Shown in pieces: positions 28,255-38,722 of a DNA stretch of 64,000 nucleotides. The stretch is taken from assembly GCF_016306625.1 (NCBI RefSeq), contig NZ_JACOII010000060.1, forward strand, positions 33,296 to 97,295, given 5' to 3'. The notes under the pieces were generated by a model. That model did not search any database. It was not told the origin of the DNA and was given only the letters and a program-made list of their open reading frames with translations. The position numbers were made by a program, and so were the translations under genes. The stretch comes from Xenorhabdus lircayensis. Lineage in GTDB: Bacteria; Pseudomonadota; Gammaproteobacteria; Enterobacterales; Enterobacteriaceae. Every line of letters begins with the position of its first letter. The first letter of the stretch is position 1.

Positions 28255-29529
28255 ATGAAATTAGAAACCCTCTCCATCCATGCTGGTTATTCACCAGATC
28301 CTACGACCAAAGCGGTTGCTGTCCCAATTTATCAAACCACGTCCTACGCCTTTGATGATTCCCAGCATGGCGCGGATCTGTTTGATTTAAAAGTTGAAGG
28401 CAATATTTACTCCCGCATCATGAATCCGACCAATGATGTATTGGAGAAACGTGTCGCCGCTTTGGAAGGAGGTATTGGTGCGCTTGCGGTTGCTTCTGGC
28501 ATGGCGGCAATCACCTACGCTATCCAGACCATTGCCACCGTGGGGGATAATATTGTCTCCGTAGCAAAATTGTATGGTGGGACTTATAACCTGATGGCGC
28601 ACAGTTTCCCAAATCTTGGGATTGAAACTCGTTTCGTTGATCATAACGATCTCGCTGCCATTGAAACGTTGATCGATGGAAAAACCAAAGCGGTCTATTG
28701 CGAGTCCATCACCAACCCCAGTGGGAATATCATTGATATCCCAGCGCTGGCAGATATCGCTCACCGACATGGTATTCCTCTTATTGTCGATAATACCGTT
28801 GCAACACCTTATTTATGCCGCCCGTTTGAACATGGCGCAGATATTGTTGTTCATTCTCTGACCAAATATATTGGAGGCCACGGCACTTCCATTGGCGGTA
28901 TGGTAGTTGATTCTGGCAAATTCCCTTGGATGGAATATCAAGATCGCTTTGCGATTTTAGGTACTCCGGATCCTTCGTATCACGGAATAATCTATACCGA
29001 ACATTTTGGTGCTGCTGCTTTTATCGCTCGCTGCCGCGTTGGGCCACTGCGTAGCACGGGGGCAGCGCTATCTCCTTTCAATGCCTTCTTGATCTTGCAA
29101 GGCCTTGAAACATTGGCGCTTCGAATGGAACGCCATACTGAAAATGCCCTAAAAATTGCTCAATACCTAGAACAACATCCTCAGGTTTCTTGGGTTAAAT
29201 ATGCAGGATTGCCGACACATCCTGAATATGATTTGGCTGTCCGTTATATGGGCGGGAAACCAGCGTCTATTCTGTCCTTCGGTATCAAGGGAGGGGAAGA
29301 GGCCGGCATACGCTTTATTGACGCCTTGCAGCTGATTGTGCGTCTGGTGAATATTGGTGATGCCAAGTCACTGGCTTGTCATCCAGCATCCACAACTCAC
29401 CGTCAGCTAAATGATGGAGAAATGGTAAAAGCGGGGGTATCACGCGATCTCGTCCGCTTATCTATTGGCATAGAACATAGCGATGACATTATTGCCGATC
29501 TCGCACAAGCGCTGGATGCAGCAAAATAA
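28255..29529 (+). CDS. metY: O-acetylhomoserine sulfhydrylase / aminocarboxypropyltransferase
   Basis: This 424-residue PLP enzyme belongs to the Cys/Met metabolism family. It shows [28 protein letters not shown] at the N-terminus and [31 protein letters not shown] contains the PLP-binding lysine, Lys204. [14 protein letters not shown] and the C-terminal SLIACHP-like segment [11 protein letters not shown] are also typical. It converts O-acetylhomoserine and sulfide to homocysteine. ATG 28255 is chosen over 28249 because AAAGGA at 28241-28246 is correctly spaced for it. The length is normal. No SAM riboswitch was recognised in the 290 bases upstream. Confidence 0.88.
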   Translation: MKLETLSIHAGYSPDPTTKAVAVPIYQTTSYAFDDSQHGADLFDLKVEGNIYSRIMNPTNDVLEKRVAALEGGIGALAVASGMAAITYAIQTIATVGDNIVSVAKLYGGTYNLMAHSFPNLGIETRFVDHNDLAAIETLIDGKTKAVYCESITNPSGNIIDIPALADIAHRHGIPLIVDNTVATPYLCRPFEHGADIVVHSLTKYIGGHGTSIGGMVVDSGKFPWMEYQDRFAILGTPDPSYHGIIYTEHFGAAAFIARCRVGPLRSTGAALSPFNAFLILQGLETLALRMERHTENALKIAQYLEQHPQVSWVKYAGLPTHPEYDLAVRYMGGKPASILSFGIKGGEEAGIRFIDALQLIVRLVNIGDAKSLACHPASTTHRQLNDGEMVKAGVSRDLVRLSIGIEHSDDIIADLAQALDAAK

Positions 29530-29561
29530 GTTTCAATATTATTTATTGAATAAATAATGAA

Positions 29562-29593
29562 TCATCGATATCAATATTTTTTGATATCGATGA
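29562..29593. repeat. Perfect inverted repeat after metY
   Basis: TCATCGATATCAA (29562-29574) is mirrored by TTGATATCGATGA (29581-29593) with a short T-rich loop. It lies 33 bases past the metY stop. It may act as a terminator hairpin, but no T-run follows the stem on the plus strand, so the function is uncertain. Confidence 0.7.
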
Positions 29594-29695
29594 AATGATA
29601 AAAAAGATGATACCTGTCATATAAAATAAAAAATCAAAGGGAAAATAATATTTATTATTGATTATCCAAAAATTAAAAATACAAGGAAGTCTCAG

Positions 29696-29976
29696 ATGAA
29701 TTTAAGTATATATCAAGCTTTATCACTGGCAGCATATGGAAACTCCTACTTATCAGGAAAAAAACATGAAAATTATTTTCCTGATAATATCGCTTTCAGA
29801 TACTGTAATTTAGTTAAGTTTGTTGATCCGGAAGAATCCAACGGAAGGTGGACTGAGGTATAGACCCAATCTCTTGGTTCGAAAAATTAAGGGCAGATGG
29901 TGTAACACAATTACGCACTTGTTATCTATCCACTAACGACAGTGGTTATATTCCTGACAGCAATACCTTAAAATGA
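29696..29976 (+). pseudogene. Small protein gene of unknown function, probably frameshifted
   Basis: ATG 29696, preceded by AAGGAAG, encodes 55 residues beginning MNLSIYQALSLAAYGNSYL and ending GRWTEV before TAG at 29861. A shifted frame starting at 29860 continues sensibly as IDPISWFEKLRADGVTQL and CYLSTNDSGYIPDSNTLK, ending at TGA 29974-29976. Restoring one base (GAGGTATAG to GAGGTTATAG) would give one protein of about 93 residues. The family is not recognised and has no signal peptide or membrane segment. Confidence 0.5.
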
Positions 29977-30025
29977 GCTCATTTTAAGTCGTTCACCTTA
30001 CGTATATTAACCTACAGCAGCATTA

Positions 30026-30352
30026 ATGATGAACATTGCAGACCCCAAACGGCCCTATCAGGAAGTGGGTCACTCATTACGCCAGATGATTATCACTGAT
30101 CATTATGCGGTCGGTGATCGCCTACCGCCTGAGTGTGAAATTACAGAAATGCTCGGTGTCTCTCGCACCTTGGTTCGCGAAGCGGTCTTCATGCTGGAAT
30201 TAGAGAACCTGATTGAAGTCCGCAAAGGCTATGGTCGAAATTCGGGGATTTATATCCTCCAATTACCGAAAACAGCCGAAACCTATGCGGAAAATGCGGC
30301 AGAGCCTTTTGAGTGATTACAGACTCGCCAATTACTGGAAAGTAAATTAAAA
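30026..30352 (+). pseudogene. GntR-family (UxuR/ExuR-like) regulator fragment
   Basis: The sequence RPYQEVGHSLRQMII, then GDRLPPECEITEMLGVSRTLV and REAVFMLELENLIEVRKG, is the winged-helix DNA-binding domain of hexuronate-type GntR regulators. After AEPFE an in-frame TGA (30314-30316) interrupts. The next codons read LQTRQLLESK, matching the start of the effector domain in UxuR, so a leucine codon mutated to a stop. Beyond 30352 similarity ends and the rest of the gene is gone. RKGYGRNSGIYIL also seems to carry a small insertion relative to UxuR. Confidence 0.75.
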
Positions 30353-30399
30353 ATGAACACACATAAAAATAATCAATAAAATTCCAAGTAGCATATATT

Positions 30400-30580
30400 C
30401 TTGATATGGTTTTTAAAGAAGACGATTCACGTATCGCACTGGATGGCGTTATTCCGACGCTTTGTGTTCTTTGTGTTGAGTATGCTTAAACAGTGCTATT
30501 GCGTTGCGCCCAGACAACGAAATAAGCTCAAAAAAGCAAGCTGGAATGATGATTATCGCGCACGAATATTTTTTGGATGA
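30400..30580 (+). pseudogene. ISAs1-family transposase C-terminal remnant
   Basis: Pieces in two frames resemble the end of ISAs1-type transposases: DMVFKEDDSRI at the start, LLRCAQTT in the middle and KLKKASWNDDYRARIFFG before TGA at 30578-30580. Internal frame changes and a deletion are present. The following 338 bases (30581-30918) contain an ERIC fragment and no gene that could be supported. Confidence 0.6.
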
Positions 30581-30790
30581 AAATAAATCACAGTATGCCC
30601 CCGCCCTGAAATGGCTATAGAGTGATTGATTCTGATGAGTCTTCAGATGTTATTGTCGCTCATGTCATTATTCATCAAAAACAAGATATACAGGTATTGC
30701 TTTTTAATCGGATAATTGCTTATTGAGATAATATCATATGTGAATTTCTAATATCTTCTATACCCGATTGATTATGAGTTACAATATAGT

Positions 30791-30816
30791 GGCAACTTGA
30801 AAGATGAAGGATATAC
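30791..30816 (+). repeat. ERIC-like repeat end
   Basis: GGCAACTTGAAAGATGAAGG followed by ATATAC matches one terminal arm of the full ERIC element seen at 56818-56945. Only this end is present. Confidence 0.6.
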
Positions 30817-30918
30817 ATATTCATAAATTTAGGATTATCTGCCAATGACTCATAGAGTAGCCGGAAAGAAAAATTTCCACTCATTCCATACGAAGTAAAC
30901 CAGTTAACACTGCATTAA

Positions 30919-31140
30919 TTAACCGAATCTATCTTTAAATTTTTTCGAACTAATTCTTCTGTTCATTTGGCTATTGCAGTTAGGACATAAATGCTGTTTC
31001 TTCCCTTCAATTTTCCACGTATAATATCTTCTTTTGAAGTTAATGTTACAAACGTCACATCTACTTGGCTTAAAGATCGCACCAAGAATCACCAGTAAAA
31101 TTACTCCGCCAATCACCCATTCCACAAGATTCCCCCTCAC
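30919..31140 (-). CDS. Small membrane protein with zinc-ribbon-like cysteines
   Basis: This 73-residue protein has an N-terminal hydrophobic helix (WVIGGVILLVILGAIF, about residues 8-23). It then has two cysteine pairs, CDVC and CPNC, about 24 residues apart, in a basic domain. This pattern suggests a membrane-anchored treble-clef or zinc ribbon of unknown role. GGGGG lies near the start codon. It is divergent from the helicase-PLD gene and about 150 bases from it. No family name is recognised. Confidence 0.6.
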   Translation of the reverse strand: MRGNLVEWVIGGVILLVILGAIFKPSRCDVCNINFKRRYYTWKIEGKKQHLCPNCNSQMNRRISSKKFKDRFG

Positions 31141-31287
31141 TTTGTCAAATCAGACCTACCAAGGTTAATGATACCAACAAAAAAATTATGAGCGCTTGAG
31201 CACGATCTTATAGAGATTATCCACCCTAACCTATCGTTTGCTTTATGTTTTTTATTTTAAAAAGATAGAAACTAACAGGATGTAACT

Positions 31288-34200
31288 ATGGATAGCACTT
31301 CTTTGGCGTTTGCATCTTACTGGCGCAACTCTCTTGCTGATGCAACTTTTGGAAAAGGTGCCTTCAAAAAAGATGACACAACAGCGTTCTCGCCTTGGTA
31401 CACATCAGACATTGCTACAGGACGTCTTGATGAAAATACAGTACAACAATTTTTTAGTTCAGAACAAGAAGACGTAAAATGCGTCAACGTTATTCTTCAC
31501 CCACAAGTATTCTTACGCCGAATCTTGCATGGCAAAGAGCGCACTTCTGGAGCACCACAAATTATTACTCCATTGGTTACAACTGCTGTATTATCACGCG
31601 AAGGTTATCTTTATCCCACCCCAGCAACAATCATTCCACGCGATCTTTTAGAACCCTTGCCACAGGGGACCTTCTCCATTAGAGATATCACCCAATTCGA
31701 CACTTATAAAACAACGAAAAATATTTTCTCTATTCATTTTGATGAAGATGAGAAAATCAATGGTAATTACTCAGAAGAAGAACAAAAAGCCAGAAAAATA
31801 TATTTCAAAAATCAATGGGAAAAATACCTGAGAGATTGTGATGAGTTGTTAAACGCTGTTGCAGGTGAATGGCTGAAAGAACATGAGCAATATGAAAAAG
31901 CGCAATACGGGTTTATTCAAAAAAAGACTCAGATCGATGGTGCCAGCAAACATATTATTGGACTATATGACCATTTAATCAAAAACAAACGAATTACACC
32001 ATTATTCGCTCGCTTTTCTTCTAACGTTATCGAGCCAGTAGAGCCATTATTACCTTCCAATACCAAATTTACCGACCGGCTTGGGCATTCCGGTGATAAA
32101 TTTCCGTTGGCAAAAGTACAACGAAATGCGTTAAGCCATTTTCTTAACAGTGAACATGGTGAAATTCTTGCTGTTAATGGTCCTCCCGGAACGGGAAAAA
32201 CGACTCTGGTACTGTCAGTAATCGCCACATTATGGGCTAAAGCTGCATTAGCCAAAGCTGAGCCACCGGTAATCATTTCTACATCAACAAATAATCAAGC
32301 CGTCACCAATATTATTGAAGCATTTGGGAAAGACTTCTCGCTAGGCTCTGGCCCATTGGCAGGAAGATGGTTGCCTACAGTTAAAAGTTTTGGTGCCTAT
32401 TTCCCCTCAAGAAACAAGAGAAATGATGCCGATAAAAAGTATCAGACGGATGTTTTTTTTAACAGAATTGAATCCAAGGAATTTCTTGAGGATGCAGAAA
32501 AATATTATTTAGCTGCTGCCAGCCAAGCATTTCCTGAACAAAATTGCGTTTCAGTGAAAATGATTGTTGAACTATTACATCAGCAATTACAAAATGAAGC
32601 TCAAAAGCTATCCTTAATCCAGAAATCATGGCAAACACTTTGCCGTGTCAGAGACCAACTATCTCAAATCGTTGGGATGAATGCAGAAGATTATATTAAG
32701 CAGAAACACTTCTCGCTTGCATCACTAAATCAAACTATAGACAAACTAAAAAACCTACGAAAAAAATGGCTCGAATATCAGGCAAATGAATCACTAATTT
32801 ACTCCATTTTCAGTTGGATACCTGCTGTTAGAAATAAACGACATCTACGTGTCAAAATATTCTTAGAAAATGAATCTGGTACAGAATTGCCAGAAATTAC
32901 ATGGTCGACTATTGAGAATATCACTACTCGTATCGATGAAATACTTGTGCACAAACAACAAGAAAGCAATACGTATCAGCAAGAATTAAGACTCACTAAA
33001 GAAATCATTCAACACGAAAAGCAAGTCGCACAAGATTGGAGAAAAACAACACAATGGTTAGGACATACCGACAATACAGAACTGAATTTTGCACAAGCAG
33101 ATGAACTGGCTGACACACAAATCCGCTTCGCTATCTTTCTGATCACAACACATTATTGGGAAGGCAGATGGTTATTGGATATGTTCAATATCAAAAATAT
33201 AAAGGAAGAAAAGAAGAAGAACGGTCGTCAGGCAAGTGAACCTCGCTGGCAACGCAGAATGAAAGTTACACCCTGTGTAGTTATGACAAGTTTTATGCTA
33301 CCAGCCAATATGATCGTCAAAAAATATATCAGCCACAACAATTATGACAATGATTATCTCTATGATTTTGCAGACTTGCTCATAGTCGATGAAGCAGGAC
33401 AGGTTCTTCCTGAAGTTGCTGCTGCTTCTTTTGCGCTTGCGAAAAAACCTTAGTTATCGGAGATACTGAACAGATCGCCCCCATTTGGAATATCCCTGTT
33501 CATGTTGATATTGGTAACGTACTCTCTGAGAAAATAATTAATGCTAAAGATACTGAGCAGTGCCAAGAGCATTATGCAGAACTGACCGATTCAGGTAAAA
33601 CAGCAGCGGCAGGCAGCGCAATGAAAATTGCACAACAGGCAACACGTTATCAATATGACCCGGATATGGATCGTGGCATGTACCTGTACGAACACAGACG
33701 ATGCATTGACGATATTATTAATTATTGCAACAACCTCTGCTATCACGGCAAATTGATTCCTAAGCGTGGTCCCGCTACGTCTGATAATTTATTTCCGGCT
33801 ATGGGCTATCTTCATATTGATGGTAAAGGGGTGATCGCTAACGGTGGTAGCCGCCATAACCAATTAGAAGCAGAAACTATAGCTTCTTGGATTGAAAAAA
33901 ATAAACCAACGATAGAAGCTCACTATCAAAAGAAATTGCATGAAATTATTGGTGTTGTAACTCCTTTTAGCGCACAAGTATCGGCAATCAAGCAGGCATT
34001 CCAACAATATGAACTTACCCACGATGAAATAACAGTAGGAACTGTACATTCTCTGCAAGGGGCAGAAAGACATATTGTCATATTTTCATCTGTCTACTCC
34101 AAACATGAAGATGGCACGTTTATTGACCGTAATAACAGTATGCTCAATGTCGCGGTATCCCGAGCTAAAGACAGTTTTTTAGTCTTTGGTGATATGGATC

Positions 34201-34811
34201 TGTTTGAACTCCAGTCCCAATCAGAACCTAGAGGATTACTAGCGAAATATCTGTTTGCTGATGCAGCCAATGCTCTTCAGTTTGGACATCAACAACGTGA
34301 TGATTTAAATGTAGATACAATTACTTATGCACTTCACAGTGTTAAACAGCATGATGATTTTTTGAAAGAAGTATTTGAACAAGTAAAAAATACCGTTACG
34401 GTTGTTTCACCGTGGCTGAGCTACCAGAAGCTTGAAGAAACTGGTCTATTACAGTCGATGTCACAAGCCCTACAACGAGGAATTCAAATCACTATTGTTA
34501 CTGATAAAAAGTTCAATATTCATCCTCAAGACCGTGAAAAAAGATATGAAAAACAGGAAATGCTAAAAAGCGCCCTCTCTGATCTAGAATCATTGGGGAT
34601 CTCTACTAAATTGGTTAAACGAGTACATAGCAAAATCGTTATCGGAGACACGTCACTACTTTGTGTTGGTTCTTTTAACTGGTTCAGTACAACACGTGAC
34701 ATCAATTACGAACTCTACGATACATCTCTAGTTTACCGAGGTAAAAGATTAGAAGATGAAATCCTGACCATAGAAAATAGCTTAGAACAAAGGCAAAGTA
34801 AGCTTTTTTGA
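31288..34811 (+). pseudogene. SF1 (UPF1-like) helicase with C-terminal PLD domain, frameshifted
   Basis: The first frame (31288-33453, 721 residues) carries Walker A GPPGTGKTT at residue 298 and motif II LLIVDEAGQ (D701, E702). It ends prematurely at AKKP-TAG. In the -1 frame the protein continues directly with [13 protein letters not shown] (motif III), [24 protein letters not shown] (motif V) and [11 protein letters not shown] (motif VI). It then has a phospholipase D-like domain with HSKIVIGD and LLCVGSFNW, a single HKD motif. One A lost from the run at 33442-33447 (seven to six) explains the break. The intact protein would be about 1174 residues. Helicase plus PLD nuclease and the IetAS-like neighbours suggest anti-phage defence. 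It could be dead, phase-variable or rescued by slippage. Confidence 0.8.
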
Positions 34812-35101
34812 TTCAAAGCACACTCTCAATTCCACAAAAATAAATGGGAGATAGGATGAACCAGACTGCATAGCGTGTGCAGTAAGTTTATCAGGAGAAT
34901 AAAATGCTACATGCTATGCTGTAAAGTGAAGGTAACAGTGCCACTGAAGCAACTAAGAATCCTTACACGCAGTATATCCTTTGTTATGCCATGGTTCAGA
35001 TACATCTGAGTATCTCATGGATGTTTTAACAGCACTATGTCAGAATGCAAAATAGATTTTTGTAGTTATTCTATTTTTTTGCACGATACGAGAAGAAGGT
35101 C

Positions 35102-36085
35102 ATGGCGAGTTCTGAGCAGCTTAAAGCATTATTGCAATCTCATCTGGAAAAAGATGACGACAGATTTATGTCTGTCGCGTTACAAGTTGCTGCTCATGAA
35201 GCTCGCCGCGGGCATGGCAAACTTGCCCAAGAGTTAAGAGACATTGTTGAGGTTGCCAAAAAGAAAGCTAACCTCAACAAAAATGCGCCAATATCAATAG
35301 CTAAAGGTATACAAGACACCAGCGGCTTGTTATCGACCTCTCATCCTAAAAATAAACTTGTCGACCTTATCGCTAAAGATGAATTCAAAAACAGACTTGA
35401 GCGTTTGATTCGTGAACAAAAATTCATGACCAAACTAAAAAGTCATGGCTTATCCCCAAGAAGAAAAGTGCTTTTAGTCGGCCCTCCGGGAACGGGGAAA
35501 ACATTTACTGCATCAATTCTAGCTGGAGAGCTTGATTATCCCTTATTCCAAGTCAGGTTAGATGCTCTGATTACAAAATTTATGGGAGAGTCATCTGCAA
35601 AGCTAAGACAAGTCTTTGACGCCATTAATAACGTCCGAGGCGTTTACTTTTTTGATGAATTTGATGCTCTTGGTTCGCAAAGAAACGCTGGAAATGACGT
35701 AGGTGAAGCGAGAAGAATTCTTAATAGTTTCCTTCAAATGATTGAGCAAGATGATTCTAATAGCCTGATTGTTTGTGCTACAAATCATATCGAGATACTC
35801 GATCATGCTCTTTTCAGACGATTTGATGATGTAATTCGGTACGAGCTTCCCGAAGATGATGAAATAATTATTCTGTTTAAAAATAGATTAAATCCATTCG
35901 TCGCAAAGAATTTTTCTTGGAAAAAGTTACCTGATAAAGCGATAGGCCTGAGTAGTGCAGAGATCACAAGAGCTGCTGAAGAAGCGATAAAAGATATGCT
36001 TATTCATGGGCATAATAAAATTAGTATGTCTTTACTAGATTCAGCAATCACTGATAGAAAAAATATGCGTAACAAATTATTTTAA
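35102..36085 (+). CDS. ietA: AAA ATPase, IetA-like (anti-phage IetAS system)
   Basis: This 327-residue AAA+ ATPase has a helical N-terminal region (about 1-90). The core follows, with Walker A GPPGTGKTF (Gly127 onward), pore-loop-like KFMGESSAKLRQVF, Walker B VYFFDEFDALG, sensor CATN and arginine finger in LFRRFDDVI. AGAAGG precedes the ATG. A subtilisin-like protease starts 15 bases after the stop, so both form an operon. This pairing is the architecture of the IetAS defence system, first known from plasmid incompatibility work. The ATPase is thought to control the protease. The system name is an inference from architecture. Confidence 0.8.
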   Translation: MASSEQLKALLQSHLEKDDDRFMSVALQVAAHEARRGHGKLAQELRDIVEVAKKKANLNKNAPISIAKGIQDTSGLLSTSHPKNKLVDLIAKDEFKNRLERLIREQKFMTKLKSHGLSPRRKVLLVGPPGTGKTFTASILAGELDYPLFQVRLDALITKFMGESSAKLRQVFDAINNVRGVYFFDEFDALGSQRNAGNDVGEARRILNSFLQMIEQDDSNSLIVCATNHIEILDHALFRRFDDVIRYELPEDDEIIILFKNRLNPFVAKNFSWKKLPDKAIGLSSAEITRAAEEAIKDMLIHGHNKISMSLLDSAITDRKNMRNKLF

Positions 36086-36100
36086 TAGCAAAGGGATAAT

Positions 36101-38620
36101 ATGTCTCCTGTAATAAAAGAAAAAAAGCATATATTTATTGGTAAAAATGGAAAATTAAAAAAGTACACTTCTCGCCGAACTGGTGGATCAGAACCCAATA
36201 TTCCTGAATGTAACAGAAACGAGCATGGTGACCAACTCCTCCGTCAAATCAATTTATTAAAATCGGAAGAGGCATGCTTAATCAACGAAGCTCAAGAATA
36301 CGAATTTGATTCTGTTGTCGGAGTGCAGATTTCTTTTGAAAGCTATCCTGGTGTCGAATTATCCTTTGAAAAATTAGCAGATGTCAGAAGTGGCATTGAA
36401 CTTCTAAATGTAATCCAAATTGATAATAAGTATGTAGCAACTATATTAGTTCCTATAGGAAAGTTTTATGTGTTAGAAAAAAAGATTGAGGAATACCTCG
36501 ATCCAGAAAAAGATGGAAGAAAACACCCTAAACATAGTCAGTTATTAAATACAATAGCAACTATAAGAAAAACAGTTATCGAGAATTTATGGACCGATAG
36601 TCCAGACTTATATCCTCAATCCCCTGATACAGCACAATGGCTTGAGATTTGGTTACCAGTTAGCACTGATAGGCAAGCAATAGTCAGTGATTTCAAAAAA
36701 TTATGTTCAGTTCAAAATATCGAAGTATCTCAAAGTACCTTAGAATTCCCTGAAAGGATCATTGTTCTGGTAAAAGCTTCACTTAAACAATTAAGTCAAT
36801 CAGCTCTGTTATTAAGTAAAATCGCTGAAATAAAAAAATCAAAAACTACTGCCGACTTTTTTGAGCAACTCCCCATATTGGATCAATTTGAATGGTGTAA
36901 TGACCTGTTAGGTAGAACTACCTTTATATCGGGTAACGACTGCCCCTATATATCTATTATGGATACAGGCATAAATTCCAGTCACCCATTACTCCAACAA
37001 GTATGTAACGAAAATGATCTATTTGTCATTGAGCCAAACTGGGATCCTGCTGATAGTGACGGACATGGAACTTCAATGGCAGGTATTGCAGCTTTTGGCG
37101 ATCTGTCCTTAATTTTAGACTCGCAAAATCAGATTGAAATAAAACACCGAATCGAGTCTATAAAACTATTAAGATATTCAGGAGATAATGAAGGGAAACA
37201 TCTGGGGCAACTCACTGCTGACGGAATATCCCTATCCGAAATAGCCCATTTTGATAGAAAAAGAATTTATGCACTTGCCCTGTCTTCAAAAGACTCGATG
37301 GATAGAGGAAAGCCTTCAGCATGGTCTTCTGAACTAGATTCTTTATCTGTGGATTATCTAGGTGAAAACTTATATCGTAGACTCTTTGTTGTATGTGCAG
37401 GTAATATCGGTAACGATCTGACAGCGTTAAGAGAATATCCTCAATATAATGAGTTGCAGGATATTCATGATCCCGGCCAATCTTGGAATGTTCTAACAAT
37501 TGGAGCATACACTAATAAAATTGATATTCTAGATGAAGGAGGAGATGCATATACAGCATTAGCTCCGAGTGGTGGATTAAGTCCCTATAGCACAACTTCA
37601 GTCACTTGGATATCCTCAATGCCGATAAAACCCGAAGTTGTATTTGAAGGAGGAAATATGGGCATTGATTCATATTCAGCCGCCTCAATGTCAAATCTAC
37701 AACTATTAACAACTGATCACGATATTCCAACTCGATTGTTTTCAACATTTAATGCCACTAGCGCAGCAGCAGCATTAGCTGCAAAATTCGCTGCTGAAAT
37801 TTATTCTGAATACCCAAATTTATGGCCTGAAACAGTAAGGGCTTTGATTGTACATTCTGCTCAATGGACTGAATCAATGAAAGCACAATTCAATTATTCG
37901 AATAAAACAGAACGCAAAAACGCAGAACACTTAGTTCGGGTTGTGGGATATGGCGTACCTGATATGAAGAAAGCACTATGGAGTATGAATAACTCGTTGG
38001 TGATGATTGTAGAAGACGAATTACAACCGTTTGAAGCAGTTAGGGGGAAAAGTGATATCGCTACAAAAGATATGCACATACATGAGTTACCATGGCCAAA
38101 AGAACAGCTCCTTGAGTTAGGTGATTCTCAGGTAAAAATGACAGTTACACTTTCTTATTTTATTGAACCTAATCCTTCGAGTAGGAATGTTGCGAATAAA
38201 TATCATTATCCGAGCCACCAGCTTAAATTTGATGTGAAGCGACCAACTGAATCATCAACACAGTTCTTACAACGTCTAAGTCGAAATGCAGATAATGAAG
38301 CAAAAAACGTTTCCAAGCCCCCTAAAGATCTAAATTGGCTATTAGGAAATTTTCGCAACAAAGGCTCTATTCACAAAGACGTATGGACTGGCAGTGCAGC
38401 GGAATTAGCTGAACGTGGAATATTAGCTGTCTATCCTGCCACTGGATGGTGGCGAACTCGCAAGAAATTAGGAAAATATAATAAAATGGCTCGTTATGCT
38501 TTGATTGTTTCTATTGAAACGGCCTCCACAGATATTGATTTATACACACCAATACAAAACCAAGTGGATCATAAGAATATTCTAGCTATTGAAATTAACA
38601 TTACCAATAATTTTTATTAG
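36101..38620 (+). CDS. ietS: Subtilisin-like (S8) serine protease, IetS-like
   Basis: This 839-residue protein has a long N-terminal region (about 1-280) without recognised motifs, then a peptidase S8 domain. The catalytic triad is Asp288 (SIMDTGINSSHP), His322 (DSDGHGTSMAG) and Ser554 (FNATSAAAALAAKFA). The oxyanion asparagine lies in VVCAGNIGND. The serine motif reads ATSAAA instead of the standard GTSMAAP. There is no signal peptide, so it acts in the cytoplasm. AAGGG lies 7-11 bases before the ATG. Together with the upstream AAA ATPase it forms the IetAS-like pair. Confidence 0.82.
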   Translation: MSPVIKEKKHIFIGKNGKLKKYTSRRTGGSEPNIPECNRNEHGDQLLRQINLLKSEEACLINEAQEYEFDSVVGVQISFESYPGVELSFEKLADVRSGIELLNVIQIDNKYVATILVPIGKFYVLEKKIEEYLDPEKDGRKHPKHSQLLNTIATIRKTVIENLWTDSPDLYPQSPDTAQWLEIWLPVSTDRQAIVSDFKKLCSVQNIEVSQSTLEFPERIIVLVKASLKQLSQSALLLSKIAEIKKSKTTADFFEQLPILDQFEWCNDLLGRTTFISGNDCPYISIMDTGINSSHPLLQQVCNENDLFVIEPNWDPADSDGHGTSMAGIAAFGDLSLILDSQNQIEIKHRIESIKLLRYSGDNEGKHLGQLTADGISLSEIAHFDRKRIYALALSSKDSMDRGKPSAWSSELDSLSVDYLGENLYRRLFVVCAGNIGNDLTALREYPQYNELQDIHDPGQSWNVLTIGAYTNKIDILDEGGDAYTALAPSGGLSPYSTTSVTWISSMPIKPEVVFEGGNMGIDSYSAASMSNLQLLTTDHDIPTRLFSTFNATSAAAALAAKFAAEIYSEYPNLWPETVRALIVHSAQWTESMKAQFNYSNKTERKNAEHLVRVVGYGVPDMKKALWSMNNSLVMIVEDELQPFEAVRGKSDIATKDMHIHELPWPKEQLLELGDSQVKMTVTLSYFIEPNPSSRNVANKYHYPSHQLKFDVKRPTESSTQFLQRLSRNADNEAKNVSKPPKDLNWLLGNFRNKGSIHKDVWTGSAAELAERGILAVYPATGWWRTRKKLGKYNKMARYALIVSIETASTDIDLYTPIQNQVDHKNILAIEINITNNFY

Positions 38621-38628
38621 TCGCAACT

Positions 38629-38666
38629 TAATCTGGCAGTTACATATTTTTGTAATTGTCAGATTA
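38629..38666. terminator. Hairpin between ietS-like gene and racemase gene
   Basis: TAATCTGGCAGTTAC and GTAATTGTCAGATTA form a long stem around a T-rich loop. It sits between two convergent genes (38620 end, 38723 end), so it probably stops both transcripts. T-runs after the stem are weak. Confidence 0.6.
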
Positions 38667-38722
38667 AATATTACATATAATAATCATGTTATTTTCACCT
38701 CCTGAAAAAATAATCAAGCTAT

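Noticed and set aside
33440..33455. Firm claim of programmed -1 frameshifting in the helicase gene
   Set aside because: The run is G followed by six A, a weak slippery site, and no stimulatory structure was identified. Left as one of several explanations.
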